From contig NZ_CP065592.1 of NCBI RefSeq assembly GCF_016025255.1, forward strand, positions 2,357,598-2,421,597: DNA of 64,000 nucleotides, read 5' to 3'. This document shows positions 1 to 10,154 of the stretch, one piece after another. Each line of letters opens with the position of its first letter. Positions within the stretch are counted from its first letter, which is position 1. Under the pieces are notes generated by a model. It saw only the letters and a list, made by a program, of their open reading frames with translations. It did not search any database and was not told the DNA's origin. The DNA is from Sphingosinicella flava. Its GTDB lineage: Bacteria > Pseudomonadota > Alphaproteobacteria > Sphingomonadales > Sphingomonadaceae. The position numbers were made by a program, and so were the translations under genes.

Positions 1-212
1 TGGCCCATATGGATGTCGCCATTGGCGTAAGGCGGGCCGTCGTGGAGGATGAAGCGGGTCTTGCCCGCGCGCGCCGCGCGGAGCTTGTCGTACAGCCCCT
101 GCTCGGACCAGCGCGCGAGAATGGCCGGCTCCTTCTGCGCGAGGCCGGCCTTCATCGGGAAATCCGTCTGCGGCAGGAAGACGGTATTCTTATAGTCAGG
201 TTTTTCGGACAT
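1..212 (-). CDS. ileS: Isoleucyl-tRNA synthetase, N-terminal fragment
   Basis: Class I aminoacyl-tRNA synthetase that charges tRNA-Ile in the cytoplasm. Only about the first 70 codons lie in the window; the gene runs off the left edge. The N-terminus reads [16 protein letters not shown] and reaches [14 protein letters not shown], which contains the HIGH-type signature region typical of IleS. The start ATG is at 212-210. It lies downstream of ribF on the same strand, the common ribF-ileS arrangement. An inverted-repeat element fills the gap between the two genes. Confidence 0.93.
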   Translation of the reverse strand, partial: MSEKPDYKNTVFLPQTDFPMKAGLAQKEPAILARWSEQGLYDKLRAARAGKTRFILHDGPPYANGDIHMG

Positions 213-256
213 GTCGGTGGCGGGCTTAGCGGGTGGTTTGCAATTTGCAAACCACC

Positions 257-348
257 CGTCATGCTGGACTTGACCCAGCATCTATGAACACGGGGCTTTT
301 CCGGCTAGCCCCCCGTGTTCGTGGACCCCGGATCAGTCCGGGGTGACG
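257..348. repeat. Inverted-repeat element between ribF and ileS
   Basis: About 92 bp with imperfect mirrored arms: CGTCATGCTGGACTTGACCC on the left, the complement of CCGGATCAGTCCGGGGTGACG on the right, and inner GAACACGGGG/CCCCGTGTTC arms. It belongs to the set of short palindromic elements seen between many genes here. The right half is translated as the last codons of ribF. Confidence 0.75.
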
Positions 349-1276
349 AATAGAGGGAAAGGCGGCGCCTCGCCTCGATACAATCGGCGTCCATCTGGCG
401 GATAAGAGCGTCCATATCGTGGAATTTCGCTTCCGGGCGCAGGTAGGAGATAAGCTCCACCTCCACCCTCTGTCCGTACAGGTTGCCGGAAAAGTCGAAG
501 AAATAGGGTTCGAGCAATTCCTTGGGCGGGTCGAACATCGGGCGGATGCCGAGGCTCGCGGCCCCATCCAGCGACCGTCCGTTCGGCAATCGCCCGCGAA
601 CGGCATAGATGCCGAAGGCGGGACGGAGATATTTGCCGAGGCTCATATTGGCGGTCGGATAGCCGATCGCCCGCCCTCTTTTGTCGCCATGTTCGACAAT
701 GGCCTCGATCGCGAAGGGCCGGGTGAGGAGACGCGCCGCCGTCTCGCAATCGCCGACCTGCAACGCTTCGCGGATACGGCTGGACGACACCGCCAAGCCG
801 TCGTTCAGCACCGGCGCGACCGTGTCGACGGAAAAGCCATGCTCTTCGCCCATGGCGCGGAGCACGCCGGTATCGCCGCCGCGCCCTTTGCCGAACGTGA
901 AGTCTTCCCCCGTCACCACGCCCGCCGCGCCGATGCGGGCGAGCAGCCGGTCGGTGACGAAATCCTCCGCGGTGACGCTCGCCAATTCCCCGTCGAAATG
1001 GAAAACGAGCATTGCGTCCGCGCCGGCTTCCGCGAACAGCCGCTGGCGCTGATCCAGCGTGGTGAGCCGGAAGGGCGGCGTGTCGGGGCGAAAATGGCGG
1101 ACGGGATGCGGATCGAAGGTCGCGACCAGCGCCGGACGCCCTTCGGCACGCGCGCGCTCCACGGCACGGCCGACCACCGCCTGATGGCCCAGATGAAATC
1201 CATCGAAATTGCCGAGCGCGACGATGCCCCCGTGCAGATGTTCCGGCACCTTCGCGCCGCCGTCCAGCCGCTCCAT
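305..1276 (-). CDS. ribF: Bifunctional riboflavin kinase / FAD synthetase
   Basis: RibF phosphorylates riboflavin to FMN and adenylylates FMN to FAD. The N-terminal FAD-synthetase domain has the nucleotidyltransferase motif GNFDGFHLGHQ (residues about 22-32). The C-terminal flavokinase domain has the GYPTAN motif followed by the usual GIYAVRG stretch. At 323 residues it is slightly longer than usual. The extra C-terminal residues SPRTDPGSTNTGG are encoded by the right half of the adjacent inverted-repeat element, so the natural end was probably overwritten by the repeat. The gene follows the DUF1176 gene by 45 bp and precedes ileS. Confidence 0.95.
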   Translation of the reverse strand: MERLDGGAKVPEHLHGGIVALGNFDGFHLGHQAVVGRAVERARAEGRPALVATFDPHPVRHFRPDTPPFRLTTLDQRQRLFAEAGADAMLVFHFDGELASVTAEDFVTDRLLARIGAAGVVTGEDFTFGKGRGGDTGVLRAMGEEHGFSVDTVAPVLNDGLAVSSSRIREALQVGDCETAARLLTRPFAIEAIVEHGDKRGRAIGYPTANMSLGKYLRPAFGIYAVRGRLPNGRSLDGAASLGIRPMFDPPKELLEPYFFDFSGNLYGQRVEVELISYLRPEAKFHDMDALIRQMDADCIEARRRLSLYSSPRTDPGSTNTGG

Positions 1277-1321
1277 CAGCGCGCTATACGGGAGGCGGCA
1301 GGGATGAACAACGGGCGCGTA

Positions 1322-2952
<1,631 letters not shown>

Positions 2953-2965
2953 AATGGCGCGCGGG

Positions 2966-3760
2966 TCAAACCGCCACCTCGGCCTTGATATGCGGGTGGG
3001 GATCGTAGCCGCTAATCTCGAAATCCTCATAGGCATAGCGGTCGATGCCGTCTGGCTTGCGCTTGATCGTCAGGGTCGGCAGCGGGCGCGGGTCGCGGGT
3101 CAGTTGCAGGCGCGCTTGGTCGAGATGGTTCGAATAAAGGTGGCAATCGCCCCCGGTCCACACGAACGTCCCCGGCTCCAGCCCGCATTGCTGGGCGAGC
3201 ATGTGGGTGAGGAGGGCATAGCTCGCGATGTTGAATGGCACGCCCAGAAACACGTCGGCGCTGCGCTGGTAAAGCTGCAGGTTGAGCTTGCCGTTCGCGA
3301 CTTGCGTCTGGAACAGGCAATGGCACGGGGCCAACGCCATGCGGTCGATCTCGGCTGGATTCCAGGCCGATACGATCTGGCGGCGCGAGGCCGGGTTGGT
3401 ATTGATCTGGTCGATCAGCGCGGCGATCTGATCGATGCGGACGCCGTCCGGCCCTTCCCAATCGCGCCATTGCTTGCCGTAGACGGGGCCGAGATCGCCG
3501 TTCGCGTCGGCCCATTCATCCCAGATGCTGACCTTGTTATCCTTGAGGTAACGGACATTGGTGTCGCCGTTCAGAAACCAGAGCAATTCGATGATGATCG
3601 AGCGCAGGTGGAGTTTCTTCGTCGTGACGAGCGGAAAGCCCTTCGACAGGTCGAACCGCATCTGATGGCCGAAGACGGACAGGGTGCCGGTGCCGGTGCG
3701 GTCCTGCTGCGCCACCCCTTCGTCGAGAATGCGGGCGATAAGGTCGAGATAGGCTTGCAT
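2966..3760 (-). CDS. thyA: Thymidylate synthase
   Basis: ThyA converts dUMP to dTMP with methylene-tetrahydrofolate. Starting at the ATG at 3760 the protein is 264 residues, the same length as the E. coli enzyme, and the nucleophile in PCHCLFQ falls at Cys146 as in E. coli. Other signatures are [11 protein letters not shown] (phosphate-binding Arg21), the [10 protein letters not shown] segment and the [14 protein letters not shown] helix. An in-frame upstream extension to 3853 exists but is not conserved family sequence. It is probably the first gene of the leftward thyA-folA run and is transcribed away from the RadC-like gene. Confidence 0.96.
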   Translation of the reverse strand: MQAYLDLIARILDEGVAQQDRTGTGTLSVFGHQMRFDLSKGFPLVTTKKLHLRSIIIELLWFLNGDTNVRYLKDNKVSIWDEWADANGDLGPVYGKQWRDWEGPDGVRIDQIAALIDQINTNPASRRQIVSAWNPAEIDRMALAPCHCLFQTQVANGKLNLQLYQRSADVFLGVPFNIASYALLTHMLAQQCGLEPGTFVWTGGDCHLYSNHLDQARLQLTRDPRPLPTLTIKRKPDGIDRYAYEDFEISGYDPHPHIKAEVAV

Positions 3761-3816
3761 GGTCCGCTTATGGCGGCTCGCGCGCGGCAATCCAAGCGGC
3801 TTCGCTTCGATCCGAA

Positions 3817-4263
3817 ATGGATCGGCTTGTGGACCTTTTTGGTGTCGAAACATGGCAAGAAGACGCCATGGTGGATGTCGCCGATGCCGACTTGAAAATC
3901 CTCACCGCGCGCGATGCGGCGGACCTGTTCGCGCCGATCCTCGCCAATTGCGCCTCGGAAAAACTCATCGTCGCGCATCTCGACGGGGAGGGGCGCGTGC
4001 TTGGCTTCAGCGAAACGGCGGGGATGGAGGACCGGGTCGATCTTCCCATCCGCGACATCGTCCGGGACGCACTGAGCGTGGAAGCCCACGCCATCATCCT
4101 TGCCCACAATCATCCGAGCGGCGATCCGCGGCCGAGCGCGCGCGACAAGGATTCGACGCGCCGGCTTGCCGAGGTGGCGAGTGCTATCGGCGTGGCCCTG
4201 CGCGATCACCTGATCTTCGCGGATGGCGGATGCCGCAGCCTCCGGGCGATGGGGCTGATCTAG
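3817..4263 (+). CDS. Short RadC-like JAB-domain protein
   Basis: 148 residues containing the JAB/MPN metal-binding core of RadC proteins: [14 protein letters not shown], with metal ligands His97, His99 and Asp110 (HxH...D). Full-length RadC proteins are around 220 residues with an N-terminal helix-hairpin-helix region. Here that part is largely absent, replaced by about 35 residues ending in [10 protein letters not shown]. RadC proteins are often called DNA repair proteins, but the activity is not established. The gene is divergent from thyA and its stop overlaps the end of the methyltransferase gene by four bases (convergent). Confidence 0.85.
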   Translation: MDRLVDLFGVETWQEDAMVDVADADLKILTARDAADLFAPILANCASEKLIVAHLDGEGRVLGFSETAGMEDRVDLPIRDIVRDALSVEAHAIILAHNHPSGDPRPSARDKDSTRRLAEVASAIGVALRDHLIFADGGCRSLRAMGLI

Positions 4264-4940
4264 ACCTGGCAGACCTGGATCTGCGCCGGTTCCGGCCGGG
4301 CGCCCGACGCCACGAATTGCGCGAAATAGGATTCGCTGTCGCCGAGCCGCTCGAAGCTCGACAGTTCGAACCCCACCGATGCGAATTCGCAGATGAGCAG
4401 CTTGGGCGGCGTGCCGTGCCGGTTGGTCGGCCGGTCGGCATCGACCACGACGACGCTGCCGCCCTTCTTCAGGCTGGGGCGGAGGTGCCAGAGAAATTCG
4501 CTCGGCCGCTCGATCTCGTGATACATGTGTACCATGAAGATGCGGTCGAACGAGGCTTGCGGCAGTTTGGGATCGTTGGGCTCGCCCAATTTCACCGCGA
4601 CATTGTCGAGCCGCTCGCGCTGAACACGACTGGCGAGCGCGTTGCGGGTTTCCGGCACGATGTCTTGCGCCAGAACGCGCCCCCGCGCGCCCACCAGGGG
4701 GGCAAGGCGCACGGTATAATAGCCCTCGCCCGCGCCGATATCGGCGACCGACATGCCGGGGCCGACGCCCGCGAGCCGGACGACGGTTTCAAACTCGCCG
4801 ACGCTGTCGCGGGAATCCTCGTTGGAATAGCTGGACGACACGATCGGCGCGACGGGGCGCTGTGGATCGGGAAAGGGCGATTTTTCCGGCTGCTCCTTGC
4901 AGGCGGCGAGAAGCGCGAGGGGGATGAGAAGCGCAATCAT
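4260..4940 (-). CDS. Class I SAM methyltransferase with lipoprotein signal
   Basis: 226 residues from the ATG at 4940. The N-terminus MIALLIPLALLAAC is a lipoprotein signal with lipobox LAAC, followed by a charged linker KEQPEKSPFPDP. The methyltransferase fold follows: motif I VADIGAGEGYYTVRLAPLVG, then an acidic VLAQDIVPE strand, FDRIFMVHMYHEI and GGSVVVVDADR. An in-frame extension upstream is repeat-derived and unlikely to be used. The combination is odd because SAM is cytoplasmic and a lipoprotein is exported. The gene lies downstream of prfB with a palindromic element between. Substrate unknown. Confidence 0.85.
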   Translation of the reverse strand: MIALLIPLALLAACKEQPEKSPFPDPQRPVAPIVSSSYSNEDSRDSVGEFETVVRLAGVGPGMSVADIGAGEGYYTVRLAPLVGARGRVLAQDIVPETRNALASRVQRERLDNVAVKLGEPNDPKLPQASFDRIFMVHMYHEIERPSEFLWHLRPSLKKGGSVVVVDADRPTNRHGTPPKLLICEFASVGFELSSFERLGDSESYFAQFVASGARPEPAQIQVCQV

Positions 4941-4941
4941 G

Positions 4942-5048
4942 CCCCTCCCCCTTGATGGGGGAGGCTGGGTGGGGGTGATGCCGGGGAAGTGCGCCGCACT
5001 ATGCCGAGCATCACCCCCACCCAACCCTCCCCCATCAAGGGGGAGGGC
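4942..5048. repeat. Long inverted-repeat element between prfB and methyltransferase gene
   Basis: About 107 bp. The arms, nearly 40 bp each, begin CCCTCCCCCTTGATGGGGGA and end in the complement, ATCAAGGGGGAGGG, around a short core (about 4981-5009). It would form a very strong hairpin in RNA and could also stop or stabilise transcripts from prfB. Confidence 0.85.
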
Positions 5049-5073
5049 TAAGATGCGTGATGTGATGAGGCTC

Positions 5074-6201
5074 TCAATCCACATCTTCGACTTCGACCTT
5101 TTCGCCCGTCACGCGCTGCGAAAGGGCGGCGGCCATGAAGCGGTCGAGATCGCCGTCCAGCACGTCGGACGGCGCGGTGGAGGTGACGCCGGTGCGCAGA
5201 TCCTTCACCAGCTGATAGGGTTGCAGCACGTAGGAGCGAATCTGGTGGCCCCAGCCGATATCGGTCTTGGATGCAGCCGTCGCGCTGGCTTCCGCCTCGC
5301 GCTTCTGCAATTCCAGCTCGTAAAGGCGGGCGCGGAGCTGGTTATAGGCTTCGGCCTTGTTCTTGTGCTGCGAACGCTGGTTCTGGCATTGGACGACGAT
5401 GCCGGTCGGAATGTGCGTGATGCGGACGGCGGAATCGGTGGTATTGATATGCTGCCCGCCCGCGCCCGAGGCGCGATAGGTGTCGATGCGCAGGTCGCTT
5501 TCATTATATTCGACCTCGATATTTTCGTCGATCACCGGATAGACCCAGACCGAGGCGAAGCTGGTGTGGCGCCGCGCCGAGCTGTCATAGGGGCTGATGC
5601 GGACGAGGCGGTGAACGCCGCTTTCCGTCTTGGCATAGCCATAGGCATTCTCGCCCTTCACCAGCAGGGTCGCGGATTTGATACCCGCTTGTTCGCCCGC
5701 ATGATAGTCGACGAGCTCGACCTTCATGCCGTGCCGCTCCGCCCAGCGGCTGTACATACGCTGGAGCATTCCGGCCCAGTCGTTGCTTTCCGTGCCGCCT
5801 GCACCCGAATTGATCTCGACATAAGTATCGTTGGCGTCGGCCTCACCGGCGAGGAGCGCGGTCACCTTGTCCTTCTCCGCCCGTTCGGCGAGCGCCTGGA
5901 GGGAGGCGACGGCGTCGTCGACCAAGGCTTCATCGCCTTCCGCCTCCGCCATCTCGATCAGCTCGATCGTGTCCGCAAGCTCTTTGGAAATGGCGTTGGT
6001 CGCCGAAATCGCTTCATCGAGCCGGCGGCGTTCGCGCATCACGTCCTGCGCGGCCTTGGCGTCGTTCCAGAGCGCCGGGTCTTCGACGCGGCTGTTCAAT
6101 TCGTCCAGCCGCCGCAAGGCGCGATCCCAATCGAGAAAGCGGCGGAGAAGGGCCAGGGCGGCATTGATCTGATCGGCATAGGCTTGCGCTTCGGCGCGCA
6201 T
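5074..6201 (-). CDS. prfB: Peptide chain release factor 2
   Basis: RF2 reads UGA and UAA stop codons and triggers peptide release on the ribosome. The 375-residue protein has the catalytic GGQ at 248-250 ([16 protein letters not shown]). The stop-codon recognition tripeptide is SPY (203-205, [15 protein letters not shown]) instead of E. coli SPF, a form I associate with alphaproteobacteria. The reading frame is continuous from ATG to stop. The programmed +1 frameshift site (CUU-UGA-C) found in many prfB genes is absent: the corresponding region [16 protein letters not shown] is in one frame. It lies downstream of the PBP1A gene on the same strand. Confidence 0.96.
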   Translation of the reverse strand: MRAEAQAYADQINAALALLRRFLDWDRALRRLDELNSRVEDPALWNDAKAAQDVMRERRRLDEAISATNAISKELADTIELIEMAEAEGDEALVDDAVASLQALAERAEKDKVTALLAGEADANDTYVEINSGAGGTESNDWAGMLQRMYSRWAERHGMKVELVDYHAGEQAGIKSATLLVKGENAYGYAKTESGVHRLVRISPYDSSARRHTSFASVWVYPVIDENIEVEYNESDLRIDTYRASGAGGQHINTTDSAVRITHIPTGIVVQCQNQRSQHKNKAEAYNQLRARLYELELQKREAEASATAASKTDIGWGHQIRSYVLQPYQLVKDLRTGVTSTAPSDVLDGDLDRFMAAALSQRVTGEKVEVEDVD

Positions 6202-6221
6202 TCATTTTCTCCAATGGACTG

Positions 6222-6283
6222 TATCCCGGCGAAGGCCGGGATCCAGATACTTTGTCGGGCTGGATCCCGGCCTTCGCCGGGAC
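6222..6283. repeat. Inverted-repeat element between PBP1A gene and prfB
   Basis: About 62 bp with arms TATCCCGGCGAAGGCCGGGA and its complement (near perfect). Each arm can fold alone (CCCGGC-GAAG-GCCGGG). It lies directly after the PBP1A stop and before the prfB start. Confidence 0.85.
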
Positions 6284-6305
6284 ACGGCGTGCCCTGCATG
6301 CACGC

Positions 6306-8840
6306 CTAGTAAATCCCGCCCTCTCTTTGCAAGAAATCGCTGCTGCTTTGAGTCTGCGGCGGCGGTGCGGCTGCCTTGGCTCGCGCGGGGCGGGAGGCGG
6401 CGCTCGCCATTTTGGGTGGTGGCAGCGTGTCTCGGCGAACGACCCGGCGGGGCTCGCTTTCCGGCTTGAACGCTTCCCATATCACCGCCGCCTTGGGTTC
6501 GTCGGTCGGCCAGGCGCCATAGACCTTCTGGCCGGACCGGCGGTCGATGCGGACCATGCGGATGCCTTGCGGCGCGCGGAACGGCACGACCGGCAGGTCC
6601 ATGAGCGCGGCCTTCGCGAATTGCTTGAAGATCGGCGCGGCGAGCGTGCCGCCCTGGGCATAGCCGCCCATCGGCCGGGGCTGATCGAAGCCCATATAGA
6701 CGCCCGCCACCACCTGCGGCGTGCCGCCGATGAACCAGACGTTGGTCGGGCCCGTGGTCGTGCCGGTCTTGCCGAACATCGGACGGCCCAGTTCCCGCAA
6801 CGTCTGCGCGGTGCCGCGCTGGACGACGCCTTCCAGGATATGGACCATCTGATAGGCGGTCATCGGGTCCATCAGCTGCTTGGTGCGCAGCGGCGGCCGC
6901 GGCATGGGCCTGCCGTCCCAATCGGGCGCGTTGCAGCCCGCGCAGGGCCGCGTGTCGGTGCGGTAGATGACCTTGCCGTTGCGGTCCTGAACGTAATCAA
7001 TCAGCGTCGGGGTGAGGGCGCGGCCCTGATTGGCGAGAATGGCGAAAGCATTGGTCATCTTCGTGACCGTCGTGTCGCCCGCGCCCAGGGAAATGGACAA
7101 ATAAGGGTCATATTCGCCCACGCCCAGCGTTTTGGACAGGCGCACGACCTTGTCCATGCCCGTCTGGCTCGCCGCGCGCACGGTCATCAGGTTGCGTGAT
7201 TGCTCAAGGCCCCAGCGCATCGTCTGCTGACCGGCATAGCCGCCGGAGAAGTTGCGGAAGCATTTTTGCGGCATGCCCGCCCCTTGCGAAGCGCAGAAGG
7301 GCGCGTCGGCGATCAGTGTCGCCGGCGTCATGCCGTTGTCCAACGCGGCGGAATAGACGATCGGCTTGAAGGTCGATCCCGGCTGGCGCTGCGCCTGCGT
7401 CGCGCGGTTGAAGGAAGAGCCGCGCACGTCGAACCCGCCCTGCATGGCAAGGATGCGGCCCGATCCTACTTCCTCGACGACCATGCCGCCCGAAACCTCC
7501 GGGACGGAGCGCAGGGCATAGGCGCCGCCTTCGTCCTTCACGGCGATGATCATGCCGGGTTTGAGGTAATTGAACGCCGATCCGCCGGTGCCGCGCTTCG
7601 GCACGGCGGCCCCGCTCGCGGGCAAGGTGCCGGTCGATCCGTCCTCGAACCCGATCGTCGCGCTGCCGCCCGCTTTTTCGAGGACCACGGCCTTGCGCCA
7701 ATCGTCATAGCCGACGCCATATTCGGCCGCCGCGAGCTGGCTGCGCCAATCGCTCGCCATGTCGATGCTGAGCCCGGGATCGCGCCAGCCCCGGCCGCGA
7801 TCGTAGCGGACGAGCGCGTCGCGAAGCGCCGTGGCGGCGGACTCCTGCATCTTCACGTTGACGGATGTGCGCACCCAGAGGCCGCCGGAATAGACGCCGT
7901 TCGGCCCCTTTTCCTTCTTCTCGCCATAACGATCGATCAGCGTGCGGCGAACCTCTTCCATGAAGTAGCCGCCGATATTGCGGATAGTGGTCCGGGGCCC
8001 TCGCACCGTGCCGAGCGGAGCGGCGGAGGCTTCCGCGCGCTGGGCGGCGGTGATATAACCGTTGCTCTCCATCTCCCGCAGCACATAATTGCGGCGGTCG
8101 AGCGCGCGCTCCGTGTGGCGCTGCGGATCGTAATTGCTCGGCGCCTTGGGAAGGACGGCGAGATAGGCGACTTCCGGCAAGGTCAGCTGGTCGACGTCCT
8201 TGTCGAAATAGGCGCGCGCCGCCGACTGGACGCCATAAGCGTTCCGGCCGAGGAAGATCTGATTGAGATACAGCTCCAGGATCTGCTGCTTGGTCAGCAC
8301 ATTTTCGATGCGCCGGGCGAGGAAGGCTTCCTTGATCTTGCGCGCCACCGAATATTCGTCGCCGAGCAGCAGGTTCTTCGCCACTTGCTGGGTGATGGTC
8401 GATCCGCCCCGCGCCCGCTCGCCCGATCCGGCTTTCGAAATATAGTCGAACACCGCCCCGATCGTGCCGGGATAATCGATGCCGCCATGGCTGAAGAAGG
8501 TCTTGTCCTCGGCCGAGATGAAGGCCTGAATGAGCTGCTCGGGATATTCGTCATAGGCAAGCTCGACGCGCCGCTCGCGGGCGAAGGTCTGGACGGGGTT
8601 GCCGTCCACGTCGCGCACATTGGACGGAAGATCGGGCTGGTAGGTCAGCAGGGATTCCGCCGACGGCAAGGTCGCGGCGAAGATGAGCCAAAGAATGATG
8701 TAGCCAAGGATCGGGAGCGCGATGAGAGCCGCCCCGATCTTGCCCCAACGCGTCCCCCAGACGGCGCGCAGCCGCTCGCCCACGCGGGCCAAGGCGGGGC
8801 GAACATCGAAGCGGGGAGCGGGGGCCGATTCTGCGGTCAT
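6306..8840 (-). CDS. mrcA: Penicillin-binding protein 1A (class A PBP)
   Basis: Bifunctional peptidoglycan glycosyltransferase/transpeptidase anchored in the inner membrane. Order of parts: cytoplasmic tail, one membrane segment (residues about 34-56), GT51 domain with catalytic Glu111 in EDKTFFSHGG and the RGGSTITQQ motif, an OB-like insert, then the transpeptidase with SxxK at 489-492 (GSTFKP), SRN in QSRNLMT and KTG in FGKTGTTTG. The 844-residue length fits the family. The C-terminal tail after the KTG region is Pro/Ala/Lys rich. The gene follows the amidase gene by 49 bp on the same strand, a cell-wall pair. Confidence 0.96.
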   Translation of the reverse strand: MTAESAPAPRFDVRPALARVGERLRAVWGTRWGKIGAALIALPILGYIILWLIFAATLPSAESLLTYQPDLPSNVRDVDGNPVQTFARERRVELAYDEYPEQLIQAFISAEDKTFFSHGGIDYPGTIGAVFDYISKAGSGERARGGSTITQQVAKNLLLGDEYSVARKIKEAFLARRIENVLTKQQILELYLNQIFLGRNAYGVQSAARAYFDKDVDQLTLPEVAYLAVLPKAPSNYDPQRHTERALDRRNYVLREMESNGYITAAQRAEASAAPLGTVRGPRTTIRNIGGYFMEEVRRTLIDRYGEKKEKGPNGVYSGGLWVRTSVNVKMQESAATALRDALVRYDRGRGWRDPGLSIDMASDWRSQLAAAEYGVGYDDWRKAVVLEKAGGSATIGFEDGSTGTLPASGAAVPKRGTGGSAFNYLKPGMIIAVKDEGGAYALRSVPEVSGGMVVEEVGSGRILAMQGGFDVRGSSFNRATQAQRQPGSTFKPIVYSAALDNGMTPATLIADAPFCASQGAGMPQKCFRNFSGGYAGQQTMRWGLEQSRNLMTVRAASQTGMDKVVRLSKTLGVGEYDPYLSISLGAGDTTVTKMTNAFAILANQGRALTPTLIDYVQDRNGKVIYRTDTRPCAGCNAPDWDGRPMPRPPLRTKQLMDPMTAYQMVHILEGVVQRGTAQTLRELGRPMFGKTGTTTGPTNVWFIGGTPQVVAGVYMGFDQPRPMGGYAQGGTLAAPIFKQFAKAALMDLPVVPFRAPQGIRMVRIDRRSGQKVYGAWPTDEPKAAVIWEAFKPESEPRRVVRRDTLPPPKMASAASRPARAKAAAPPPQTQSSSDFLQREGGIY

Positions 8841-8889
8841 TCGAAAGGGCTTTAGCGGATAAGGCGAAGAGGGTGAAGCGCGGCTGCGG

Positions 8890-9708
8890 TCAATCGCCCG
8901 TCATCAGCCGCGCGGCGTGGATTTCAATGGCGCGCCGCATCGCCGCCGCGATCCGCGCCTTTCCTTCGCCGGAACCGAGAAAGGCGGCATCCTGCGCATT
9001 GGTCATGTAGCCGATTTCGAACAATATGGAGGGAATGTCGGGCGCCTTCAGCACGATGAGCGAAGCGAATTTGCGCGGTTCGGGGCGGAGCGGCACCTGT
9101 CCTTCGGCTTCGCGGACGAGAAGATCGGCGAAAGCGGCGGAGGCGGCCATGCTCTCGCGCTGGGCGAGGTCGATCAGGATGCGGTTGACCGCGCTTCCGC
9201 CCTGCGCGTCCTGTGCCCCGACCAGTTCCGCCGCATTCTCGCGGCTGGCCAGCTCGGCCGCTTCCCGGTCCGAAGCGACTTCGGACAGGCTGTAGACGGT
9301 GGCGCCGGTCGCCTGGGGATTGGGCGCCGCATCGGCATGGATCGAAATGAACAGGCTCGCGCCCAGCTTCCGCGCGATTTCGAAACGCTGGCGAAGGCCC
9401 AGCCGCCGGTCGTCGGCGCGGGTCAGGGCGACGCGGACGCGGCCGCCTTCGGCCAGGGCTTCGCGCACCGCCGCGGCGACCGCGAGCGTCACGCTTTTTT
9501 CCTGCGTGCCGTCCGGAGCCACGGCGCCAGGGTCGGAACCCCCATGGCCGGGATCGATGACGATCAGCGGGCGGCGCGGATCGGCTGCGCCTACGATCTC
9601 CGGCAGGTCCATCGGCCGTGCTTCCGGTGCATCGAGCATGACGGTCGCGCCGCCGCCATCGGCGAGCAGGCCGAGCCAGAGCGCGATGGAGACGGCAAGC
9701 GCGAGCAT
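8890..9708 (-). CDS. N-acetylmuramoyl-L-alanine amidase (Amidase_3)
   Basis: Zinc amidase that cuts the peptide stem from muramic acid during daughter-cell separation. An N-terminal hydrophobic segment (MLALAVSIALWLGLLADG) acts as signal or anchor. Amidase_3 spans about 48-265 with zinc ligands His55 (DPGHGG), Glu70 (TQEKS), His124 (SIHADA) and catalytic Glu231 (LFEIGYM). There is no AMIN domain, so it resembles the short alphaproteobacterial form rather than full AmiC. It is upstream of the PBP1A gene and divergent from rne. Confidence 0.93.
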   Translation of the reverse strand: MLALAVSIALWLGLLADGGGATVMLDAPEARPMDLPEIVGAADPRRPLIVIDPGHGGSDPGAVAPDGTQEKSVTLAVAAAVREALAEGGRVRVALTRADDRRLGLRQRFEIARKLGASLFISIHADAAPNPQATGATVYSLSEVASDREAAELASRENAAELVGAQDAQGGSAVNRILIDLAQRESMAASAAFADLLVREAEGQVPLRPEPRKFASLIVLKAPDIPSILFEIGYMTNAQDAAFLGSGEGKARIAAAMRRAIEIHAARLMTGD

Positions 9709-10154
9709 CGCCGCTCTGTGCCGCCTTCCTGGCGCGGACGTCCAGCGAAAATGCGGACATTGCGCCCCCTTAACGGTTGCCGCTCTCCTGCTTAGCTGTT
9801 AGGGCGAAGACACGGCGGCCCCGCATTTTATTAGAGCCGCTCATGATTTCGTGCCGGTCCTTAAGCCGGTGTTTCTAGGTTGACGCTGCATGAGGCATTT
9901 CTCCCCCGACCTCCAACGCCCCCTCACGGGTCATGGCGTTGTCGCGGGGACTTTGCGGCCGGTGACACATTCCGGCCTGCCATACGCAGCAGACACGCAC
10001 ATTTTCTTTTCAACCCGGACATTTGCAGGCCGGCGGCTTTCCGCCGCGCCTTCGTCCATATTCGAGCGCGCGGGCAGCGCCGCTTTGGCCTCAACCTTCC
10101 GACCGAAAGGCGAGGGAGGCCCCGGAGCGGCGGCACGCGCGTGGAGTGACATTC
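9709..10154. other. 446-bp amidase-rne intergenic region with probable rne leader
   Basis: No convincing gene on either strand. It holds the divergent promoters of the amidase gene and rne. The part before rne contains several GC-rich self-complementary stretches, for example GGTCCTTAAGCCGG near 9855 and AGGCCGGCGGCTTTCCGCCG near 10026. RNase E genes of other proteobacteria are autoregulated through long 5' leaders. A similar role here is inference from the length and structure of the gap only. Confidence 0.4.
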
